Origin: Dermatophagoides farinae
Lineage: Eukaryota; Arthropoda; Arachnida; Sarcoptiformes; Pyroglyphidae
Assembly: GCF_024713945.1 (NCBI RefSeq)
Contig: NW_027461514.1
Coordinates: forward strand, 496,001 to 560,000
Length of the DNA: 64,000 nucleotides
Reading direction: 5' to 3'
Positions 56,811-64,000 of this stretch are shown here, one piece after another. Each line of letters opens with the position of its first letter. Within the stretch, counting starts at the first letter, position 1. Made by a program: the position numbers and the translations under genes. The notes beneath the pieces were generated by a model that saw only the letters and a program-made list of their open reading frames with translations, was not told the DNA's origin and did not search any database.

Positions 56811-59800
56811 TTATTTAATGTACAATTTATTTGTATGTGGAATTTGATGAATCACGCCTTCTGAAATTAATGTGTCACACAAAAGAGAAAACTCGCAGTA
56901 CTGAAAAAAAGGACATACTTTGTTATAAAGCAACTTTTTTGTCATAAGAGGCGATTTTTTTAAACAGTTGTATATGGAATTGGTCAAAAACGCAACGCAT
57001 GTATCGTTGAATCGTCCATTTTCTCTAACGAAACACGACGGGTACGTGTAAAACTTTGAAATGAAAGTTAAGCTTGTAAAAAAACTTCTGCACAAAGGCT
57101 CTATGAACGGAATAAGAACGGTACGGAAATTGGCGAAAGCCAGTCGAAGTTTATTTAGACTGTTTTGTTTTTTTTGATCTTTCAAAATCAACGTTGCTAA
57201 GCGTTGCCTCATTTTATCAACGAATTCTTTGTCCATGTCTTTAATCGATCCATTCAGCATCATATAATCTATCAATAGACCTGGAGACGGTCCATACCAT
57301 GCCCAAAGTTTATGTGGAATAAAACACGACTTCCAAATTGATTCATTAAGAAGTTTCAAACTGTAACACTCCAATAAATGAGTCTTTGTTTCTAATTCTG
57401 ATTCAGCTGAACAATTTAATTCTTTTAAGTATGCGTGATAATTCAGTCTAGCATTCTTTTCAAATTCGTCATTTGCGTCTAATTTTTTTTTCTTTTTATC
57501 TTTGAGATTCCATGCAAGCAAAAAATCCATTGACACGAGATAATGCGGTACTGGAACTAAAAAGTTCTTACTATAGGATGGACTGACAAAAATAAACTCT
57601 TCATTTTTAGGTAAAGGTATTATTGTTCTCATAATAACCAACAAGTCAATACATATTTCTATGTATGCCAAAATTTCTAGCCCGCAAAGTTCTTGGTAGT
57701 TCGAACTTAAGTTTGTTTCATTTTGTAGCAATTGTTTTATTTGAGATACACTCATTTCATGAATGTTTTCGTATCGTATGATAAGGAAATGAATGAAAAC
57801 CAAAAAATAAAAAATTCGTCCATTTGTCTTGATTACGGCGTTCTTCCACACAGACAAAAAATTAAAGTCATCGCTCAACACATTTGAAATCGAGTTAAAC
57901 AGTGAACCAATCGTTTCATCTTCGTGAGAGCTCAATGAAACTTTAATTGATTGAATGACAGCATATTCAGCTTCGTCTTCAGGGAACCTGAAGTATGCAT
58001 ATTTTGATCTACTTTCATCATACTCCTGCAGTGTCTTTGTATTGATCGGCAGTTTATGGGTGTATAAGTAATCAAAATATAAGAGTGGTGTGGCAAGTAC
58101 TTTTTCATTAAGTCCTTCGCTTCCTGAAGAATATAACTTCCAGAGGGAAGCATTTTTAAGCACAAGATGGTGGTCATTTGTCATAACAGTAAGATTACTT
58201 GTGTTCAGAACAAGTTTTGTCATACATAAGCGTTCGTGGAATAAATGTTTCAAGTGCAAATTAATTCCATATACCGCTTTTTGAGAATCTATTTTATAAC
58301 TATAAGTTTCGTCAGAACTTTCAGAATCTGACAATTGATTAAATTCATTTTCTTTATTTGATAAATAATCAGTAAAATCGTAAATTACTAAGTCTTCATT
58401 CGCAGTATTTGCTCTACGTTGGTTCTCATTATCGATATCTTGAAAAGTTCTTATCAACTCGTGATTGTAGTTATCAACAGCTAGTTCTATATTAAATATG
58501 TCTTCATATTGTGAGAAGTTCAAAACGCTAGTTGATGTTGAATTAGCCCAAACAATGTCAATAGTAATATTTGTTCTCGCGAGTTCTTTTACAAAAAATT
58601 CTAACGGTTGATCAGTTATTTTATCGCAATTCAAACCGAATAACTGTGAAGAAGAAATATGCTTAACAAACTCTTGGTAGTAACTCCAAAAAAAAACTTC
58701 ATTTCTACTTCCAAATAGCTTTTTTTTACAAGGGAGGGTTGTTCTGTTAAAACTAGGTTTTTGAATGCTCGATGCAAATTTTTTTAGTTGATTTATAAAA
58801 ACAGTTTCGGGTGAATACTGCTTAATGATATTGTGCTGTTTAAACACTTCAATAACGATACGCATAAAGTAAAGCAAATTTTCGTCTGAAGGTTCTAAAT
58901 GTAAATTACCAGCCCAACTATCATTTGTAAATAATCTGGATAAAATAGAACTATACATGGTTGTGAAAGCTATATAATTGGGCGTAGTGAATATAGCAGA
59001 TTTATTTGATATAGATAAATATTTTTCTTTGATGCTATTTCGAGACAGGAAATCTGTACCTAGAAACTCCGGTTTAGAATAGATTTTTCTAAAGCAGTCA
59101 TCACTGTCAAAAGCTGTGTCAATTATCCCTTGATTATCGTATCTCAAAAGTTTTTCTAGTTCTTTCTTGCTAATCGATGAAGGGTAAACGTGAAAAATAA
59201 AATATATTAAAATATACCAAGTAGTGTGACAATAAGAAGTACTAGAATAAAAAAGATGCGCCAAAACAACAACTAAAACTGATTTCAGCGAAATATCGCA
59301 AATATACTGCAAAGATTCTTTTGTTGAACCTAAAATTGACTCATAAACGCCAAACTCATTTGATTTTACTAGATATCTGAATGCTAAAACTATGCATGCA
59401 AGCAGCTTTATAATTGACTCCTTAGTAACGTTTTGAATAAAATTATAACATTCAGTCTTTGAATTTCTATTCATAACAAAATAGTCAAGTATAGCTTGTT
59501 GAGTAGCGATATTATAATTTTGCAAAAAATGATCGGTGTCTTTGTCTTTTTGGCCCAAAGCTAACAACAATAAAACATCCAAATCATTTTTCGATATTTC
59601 GTTAATAATTTCAAGTATGGTTTTAATCTTATTGAAAAAATTGTTTCCATCATAAACTGGTGACACGTAACTTCGAAATTCACTGTTAGCATTTACATTA
59701 TAACTATCTGAAAAGTTTTTATCTTTCAGTAACGAAAGAACCAAATAAAAATCAACTTCACATTCCACTTTTTCAACAGTAGTTAGGTTTTCTTTTTCAA

Positions 59801-62726
59801 TATAATAAACTGAAGAATCATCTGGTATCTCTTGATTATGCTGTGTTTTATAATGCGAAATAATAGAAGGAAGTTGATTATAATATTGGTTACATAAGTG
59901 ACAGCAGAACTTATAATCGGTCAGGTTTTTTTCAAATACTTTCTTTCCAGGATAAAGAAACAAGAAATATTTTCGAACAAAAGCGACTACATCATTAACT
60001 TCTAAATTTAATTTGTCTGCCATGATTCGAAAATGTGACGAATCCCTATTTATAGTATGATTTTCTTCACTAAAAACAGCTAATACATCATCAGTATTAC
60101 TCTCATTCATAGCTTCTTTCACATATTCAATAATAAAGTAACGCTCAGAAGGTTTCAGCAAAACTTGATTTTTCCAGTTTCTGTTGGTGATAGTTTGTAA
60201 TATAACAAAATTTGCAAATTGGTCAGGACTTTCTTCGTCAATCAAAAACGACGTAAAATTATCATTTAAAGAAGATTCTGTTTTAAAACAGTTCCAAAAG
60301 AAATCAAAGTCTTTTGGAAATATGAATTCTTGTTCGACTGAAATAGATGGAAAGTTATAATGCACTGTTCGTTCAATCTCCCAAACGAATGGATTTATAT
60401 TTATCATATTGTACAATCCGGTATTTGATTTCTCTGAACTATAGTTTTTAATAACTGAGACATTCAACACCTTCAAAATTTTTAATTGTTTCAATAGTTT
60501 GATAATAGCCCGTATGGCAAAATTCATAAAATCCAGTTTAAATTGTCCGCAAAACAATTTATCAAGCTGGTGTTTATCGATTGAACCTATACTTACATCA
60601 TCTGATATTGGATTCAATAAGTATTCATCAATAACAGGCAAGTCAAATCCGATGCCAACTATACCTAGATATAAGTAGAAGGGGAGTTTTTCTACAATTT
60701 CTTTTGAAGTAAATTTAGACTTTTCTTTAAGCAGAGTACACAAAAACTCGTGAAAATATTTCAGCCTCAGCATAGGATAATAAATGAATCCATAATACAG
60801 TAGATTTCGTTGACTGTATTTCTTTGAAATAGATGACTTTCCATCTTTGTTAAGAGAAATTGATTCAAACGTCAATGGCTGACTTGTAGAAATTGTTTCG
60901 ATTGATAAACTTTTAATAGGCACATTACTATTGATATTAAGTAAATCAGACAATATTTTGTTATTTCTTGTCGCCATGAGTTTGCAATTTTCAGATCTTT
61001 TTGATCTGACACTTTCAATGACCCATCGTGCGGCTTCTAGTTCAGAATCAACTAGTTTCGAATTATAATAAAACATGTATTTTGTAGTAGCTACAATAGA
61101 AGTATCACTTTGCTTAATATATTGAAAGTCCGCTAAACTAAGTAAGTTGTTGAGTAACCTAATTATAGTTTTTCTATCTATACTTCCTGTTCGATGTTCA
61201 CGCGTTTGTAAGTAATCAGATATCATTGGAATTGTAGCAATTGGATTTTCGTTAAAATATTCAATGACACAACAGATGCGATGAGATTGAACTGAATTCA
61301 GTTCCCTTAACGAATGATTTGATTTTGAAGACATAGTAGACAAAATTTTATCGTTGTCACTCATAGAGCAGTTACTATCAAGTTTATATGCTTTCTCATC
61401 TAATACATAATAAATTTGATAATAGAAAATTTTACCATCGCGATGAGAAACTTTACGCCATATATGTTTATCTTCCATCAAGTTCATTAACGTATAAATT
61501 CTTTTTAAAGGATAATTTATAAAGTAGGATAAGTCTTTTAGCGAAATTCCTGCATTACGACTGATTGACAATAAAAAATTAGCTTTACAAATGCTGCTAA
61601 CATTGAAAGGTATAAATTCTGCGTTTGAAGATTCATTTTCTGTTTCATCATGTTCTATATTACCTGTTTGTGATGTTTCAAAATCGTTATCCGAATCACT
61701 AAATAATTCCGCTGTGAAGTCTAAATCATTGTTTACCTTGTTTAATTCATTATCAAAATCTTTTTGTAATGAAATACAGAGCTCTTCTTTATTTGTATCA
61801 GAACAATGGCACGTAACTAAATATATTTGTTGTTTTTCACACAGTAGTGAAATAAAGAACTTATAGATAGAGTTCATCACTTTCGAACTAAAAATATTAG
61901 ACTTTTGAGACAATAGATATGAATATTCTTCGATAAAAGTTTTTTTGAAATCTCGTTCAAGAACAAGTTTAGTAGCACTTGACATTAAATATTTTGTCAT
62001 GATTTGCGTCACCTTTGCAATAAATTCGCTGTTACTTTTGCTCATGAAATAAACATTCGTTCTTAATAAGTTAACTATTGAAAAATTTGATCTTATCCAT
62101 AATACAGAATTGTACCTTAATTTGTTGTCGAAAGATGACTCGAAGAGAATATTTGAGCTTTCTATTGTTAAGGTTCTTTTAGTAATGATAAATTGTTTGA
62201 GCAATGAATCAATAATCTGATAAAGTGAATTAGCGTTGCCTTCGACTAACCTGAGCAAATTAGATTGAGTTACACCATCACGTCGACTTTTAATAATAGC
62301 TGTGATAATTTTTTTTTTCTCATCAGTATTTGAAGAAAAAAAACTTTCGTTTAAATTAAATGCACAAAGAATATATTGATCAGAACATTTAGTTGTAACG
62401 TTACAACTGGCAAAAATTTCCTTTAATAATTGCGGAAAATCTGTTACGCATGTATATCTTTGCTCTTGAGCACGCTTAATTAGTATAGGTTTTTCATAAA
62501 TAGAAATTATTTGTAAGTTAACAGTAGTAATTATGTTTTCGTTGCTCAAAATGGAAATTAAAACGTATATAAGATTTTTAAAATATGTTTCAGAGTCTAT
62601 TAATAAATAATTTTCATTTTTGGTCAGTCGAAATCGTTTTACAAGCAACTCAATAAAATAATCAATTCTTATTTCATCAAAGCCGGCATATAGAAGTTCA
62701 TCTGTAATCAAATGATATACTAACAT
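56811..62726 (-). CDS. GTF3C1: very large TFIIIC-like protein (Tfc3/GTF3C1)
   Basis: A 1971-residue ORF with one ATG start and no interruption. Near the N-terminus (about residues 135-190) is a winged-helix segment, AIIKSRRDGVTQSNLLRLVE followed by a helix and LLKQFIITKR, which fits the B-block-binding TFIIIC domain. More winged-helix-like units follow at about 385-440 (ISLKDLSYFINYPLKRIYTL) and 485-545 (ATIPMISDYLQ, SIDRKTIIRLLNNLL). At about 935-960 a single C2H2 finger (FCCHLCNQYYNQLP, then H and H) interrupts. The C-terminal end is helical. TFIIIC's largest subunit binds the tRNA-gene B box for RNA polymerase III, which suits this size and layout. Not proven by motif alone. Confidence 0.6.
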   Translation of the reverse strand: MLVYHLITDELLYAGFDEIRIDYFIELLVKRFRLTKNENYLLIDSETYFKNLIYVLISILSNENIITTVNLQIISIYEKPILIKRAQEQRYTCVTDFPQLLKEIFASCNVTTKCSDQYILCAFNLNESFFSSNTDEKKKIITAIIKSRRDGVTQSNLLRLVEGNANSLYQIIDSLLKQFIITKRTLTIESSNILFESSFDNKLRYNSVLWIRSNFSIVNLLRTNVYFMSKSNSEFIAKVTQIMTKYLMSSATKLVLERDFKKTFIEEYSYLLSQKSNIFSSKVMNSIYKFFISLLCEKQQIYLVTCHCSDTNKEELCISLQKDFDNELNKVNNDLDFTAELFSDSDNDFETSQTGNIEHDETENESSNAEFIPFNVSSICKANFLLSISRNAGISLKDLSYFINYPLKRIYTLMNLMEDKHIWRKVSHRDGKIFYYQIYYVLDEKAYKLDSNCSMSDNDKILSTMSSKSNHSLRELNSVQSHRICCVIEYFNENPIATIPMISDYLQTREHRTGSIDRKTIIRLLNNLLSLADFQYIKQSDTSIVATTKYMFYYNSKLVDSELEAARWVIESVRSKRSENCKLMATRNNKILSDLLNINSNVPIKSLSIETISTSQPLTFESISLNKDGKSSISKKYSQRNLLYYGFIYYPMLRLKYFHEFLCTLLKEKSKFTSKEIVEKLPFYLYLGIVGIGFDLPVIDEYLLNPISDDVSIGSIDKHQLDKLFCGQFKLDFMNFAIRAIIKLLKQLKILKVLNVSVIKNYSSEKSNTGLYNMININPFVWEIERTVHYNFPSISVEQEFIFPKDFDFFWNCFKTESSLNDNFTSFLIDEESPDQFANFVILQTITNRNWKNQVLLKPSERYFIIEYVKEAMNESNTDDVLAVFSEENHTINRDSSHFRIMADKLNLEVNDVVAFVRKYFLFLYPGKKVFEKNLTDYKFCCHLCNQYYNQLPSIISHYKTQHNQEIPDDSSVYYIEKENLTTVEKVECEVDFYLVLSLLKDKNFSDSYNVNANSEFRSYVSPVYDGNNFFNKIKTILEIINEISKNDLDVLLLLALGQKDKDTDHFLQNYNIATQQAILDYFVMNRNSKTECYNFIQNVTKESIIKLLACIVLAFRYLVKSNEFGVYESILGSTKESLQYICDISLKSVLVVVLAHLFYSSTSYCHTTWYILIYFIFHVYPSSISKKELEKLLRYDNQGIIDTAFDSDDCFRKIYSKPEFLGTDFLSRNSIKEKYLSISNKSAIFTTPNYIAFTTMYSSILSRLFTNDSWAGNLHLEPSDENLLYFMRIVIEVFKQHNIIKQYSPETVFINQLKKFASSIQKPSFNRTTLPCKKKLFGSRNEVFFWSYYQEFVKHISSSQLFGLNCDKITDQPLEFFVKELARTNITIDIVWANSTSTSVLNFSQYEDIFNIELAVDNYNHELIRTFQDIDNENQRRANTANEDLVIYDFTDYLSNKENEFNQLSDSESSDETYSYKIDSQKAVYGINLHLKHLFHERLCMTKLVLNTSNLTVMTNDHHLVLKNASLWKLYSSGSEGLNEKVLATPLLYFDYLYTHKLPINTKTLQEYDESRSKYAYFRFPEDEAEYAVIQSIKVSLSSHEDETIGSLFNSISNVLSDDFNFLSVWKNAVIKTNGRIFYFLVFIHFLIIRYENIHEMSVSQIKQLLQNETNLSSNYQELCGLEILAYIEICIDLLVIMRTIIPLPKNEEFIFVSPSYSKNFLVPVPHYLVSMDFLLAWNLKDKKKKKLDANDEFEKNARLNYHAYLKELNCSAESELETKTHLLECYSLKLLNESIWKSCFIPHKLWAWYGPSPGLLIDYMMLNGSIKDMDKEFVDKMRQRLATLILKDQKKQNSLNKLRLAFANFRTVLIPFIEPLCRSFFTSLTFISKFYTYPSCFVRENGRFNDTCVAFLTNSIYNCLKKSPLMTKKLLYNKVCPFFQYCEFSLLCDTLISEGVIHQIPHTNKLYIK

Positions 62727-63046
62727 AATATACAGCGTTCATTTTGATTATAGCATTATTCTGAATACGCGATAAAGCGAATATGATAAACTTGAAAAAC
62801 TACTTTTGTATTTTTTATCACTATATTCAAAAAATTTATTCAAATCAAAAATAAATATAAACTTCATTCATAAATTTTCTTATGCAATTAATAGCGCTTG
62901 GAAAACTAGACTGTGGCCTTATCGACTTAACAAATCTACGGTTTACTATGTTTTTCTTATTTTATTATAAATTGCTTGTGCAATTTCTTTCTTAATCGTG
63001 TATATGTAATAAATAGATTTAGTTTTTTGGGAAAACTTAGTTTTCT
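62727..63046. other. divergent intergenic region
   Basis: About 320 nt of very AT-rich sequence between the TFIIIC-like gene (reverse) and the rightmost genes (forward). It should contain both promoters. A/T runs dominate. No RNA gene or repeat is evident; a GC-richer patch (TAGACTGTGGCCTTATCG at about 62909-62926) has no stable structure that I can draw. Confidence 0.45.
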
Positions 63047-63142
63047 ATGACAACTTCTACACGGCGCACGGAAATAAACGAACAATTTCATACTAAGTTT
63101 GCTGCGCATTTAGTGTTAAGTTTTTTGTTTTTAATCACTTAG
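63047..63142 (+). CDS. possible 31-residue membrane micropeptide or uORF
   Basis: The frame ATG 63047 to TAG 63142 encodes MTTSTRRTEINEQFHTKF followed by the hydrophobic AAHLVLSFLFLIT. A Ser/Thr/Arg-rich amphipathic start and a C-terminal span resemble very small membrane subunits such as TOM or OST micro-subunits. It ends 25 nt before the start of the next gene, so a uORF is equally possible. No family was recognised. Confidence 0.3.
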   Translation: MTTSTRRTEINEQFHTKFAAHLVLSFLFLIT

Positions 63143-63167
63143 CATTAAATAAATATAAGTATCACGT

Positions 63168-64000
63168 ATGAATCGCTGGTTTTCTACATTATCCAAATAC
63201 ACAAGTACAGCAAAAAGTAAGTAAACTAAATCGGTTAATGACATGTTTTGTTTGACATAATGCCACTATCGTGAACTAATATATTTTAGAAACTAATCAA
63301 ACTAACCACAAAAGCTATCAATGGGGGTTTCTTGGGCACAATGCATTTGGATTTAAAAGTTCTAACAAATCAAACAATGACATTAATATAAGTACAGATA
63401 ACAATAATTTAAAGCTTACACGTGAAAGATTTGAAAAGGAAGCTCAATCAAACAGATATAATTCTAGTGACAGAAATATATCTGAAATTTTTGAGTGTGT
63501 CAGTAAATTCTTAACGAAACAAGATATAACAACCTCTGCATGTTTCAATAAAACAAATCTACAAAACGTTTCTTACACTTTCCAGGCTTCTCCATTGACT
63601 AATGATACGCAAGGAAAAAATAATTTGTACTGCTACCCTGAGAAAAGTTCTTTAATAATTTCTCAGAACAGTAGCAACAGAAGAGTACATAGATATTTGT
63701 GGAAAGCTGAAGATAATGAAGTTGCAATTCCCGTTGCAATCAAATTTGTTGCTGATCAAAACAACAGGGATGGAAGGAGTGTAAAACGTGAAGTGGAGTG
63801 TCACATGTTTACGCAAATGAAGCTAGCATATCTGTTCCAAGAAGAATTAAAATTGTGGCAACAACAGTCTAGTGTTTATAGTTTCACACGGATGAATGAA
63901 TGGTTGAAACCAAAAACAATTATGGATGCATGGCCTTCAAGCGAACTAATCGCATACCATATTGATAATCATAAACCTGGAAACAGTATTTTGATGACAC
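63168..64000 (+). CDS. possible protein kinase, N-terminal part (runs off the window)
   Basis: Exon 1 is 63168-63216 (MNRWFSTLSKYTSTAK). A 73-nt intron follows (63217-63289; GTAAGT at the 5' end, CTAATATATTTTAG at the 3' end), then exon 2 continues past 64000. The N-terminus, rich in Arg, Ser, Thr and aromatic residues, looks like a mitochondrial targeting peptide. A polar region of about 150 residues follows, then a kinase-like start: RYLWKAEDNEVAIPVAIKF (a VAIK strand) and REVECHM (a candidate alpha-C Glu). The rest up to the edge is helical. No Gly-rich loop is obvious and the catalytic HRD/DFG region would lie outside. PINK1-like or other divergent kinases are candidates, not established. 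Confidence 0.55.

Noticed and set aside
1-64000. Bacterial, organellar or reassigned-code origin
   Set aside because: Spliceosomal introns, eukaryote-only complexes and use of all three standard stops rule these out.
1-64000. tRNA, rRNA, CRISPR or transposable elements
   Set aside because: No cloverleaf with a GGTTCRANYCC arm, no conserved rRNA stretch, no spaced repeats, and no transposase or terminal repeats were seen by eye; a covariance or repeat search would be decisive.

Overview
This is eukaryotic nuclear DNA from a small, strongly AT-rich and very gene-dense protist genome. It holds about 40 protein genes in 64 kb, on both strands, with no operons and no bacterial-type signals. The machinery is eukaryotic throughout: an RNA polymerase I subunit, a TFIIIC-like factor, a 20S proteasome subunit, beta'-COP, SNAREs, DMC1, telomerase and eL41. 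TAA, TAG and TGA are all used as stops and UAR/UGA never need reading as sense, so the code looks standard. Three things point to an alveolate, most likely an apicomplexan relative: a CPW-WPC-type cysteine protein, a MAP kinase of the Plasmodium MAP2 / Toxoplasma MAPK2 type, and two M16 metallopeptidases. A fused ADP-forming acetyl-CoA synthetase suggests fermentative acetate metabolism. The placement is inference, and I cannot name a genus.

Splicing is the main hidden layer. Eleven introns can be recognised because they restore a protein reading frame. Ten are only 27-37 nt and one is 73 nt. Most start GTAAGT and end in a T-run plus AG. They usually sit close to a gene end, so reading uninterrupted ORFs loses functional parts: the membrane anchor of a USE1-like SNARE, the last exon of the RecQ helicase, the catalytic His of an alpha/beta hydrolase, and the true N-termini of several proteins. 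Some good reading frames continue upstream of their first ATG, which suggests more tiny 5' exons.

Layout. 0-10 kb: FEN1, an RPA43-like Pol I subunit, USE1-like SNARE, PITHD1, a beta-propeller protein and several unrecognised proteins. 10-19 kb: a low-complexity protein with degenerate repeats, a gene-poor 0.9 kb gap containing an H/ACA-like pair of hairpins, a RecQ helicase, a zinc-finger protein, small membrane proteins and the CPW-WPC-like protein. 19-33 kb: an M16 peptidase, the DDX6/DHH1 helicase, a MAPK, proteasome alpha4, two unrecognised helical proteins and DMC1. 33-48 kb: coiled-coil and unrecognised proteins, beta'-COP, a long hydrolase-fusion protein, the 25-codon eL41 gene, an insulysin-like M16, a RING-H2 protein and a second hydrolase. 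48-64 kb: REI1/ZNF622, an unrecognised protein, a membrane GNAT, ADP-forming acetyl-CoA synthetase, a short TERT-like reverse transcriptase, a very large TFIIIC-like protein and the start of a possible kinase.

Functionally the window is mostly housekeeping: DNA repair and recombination (FEN1, RecQ, DMC1, TERT), ribosome supply (RPA43, REI1, eL41), secretory traffic (USE1, beta'-COP), proteolysis and signalling. There are no transposons, CRISPR arrays or recognisable tRNA/rRNA genes. Convergent genes are packed so tightly (stop codons 1, 8 and 12 nt apart) that their transcripts must overlap.
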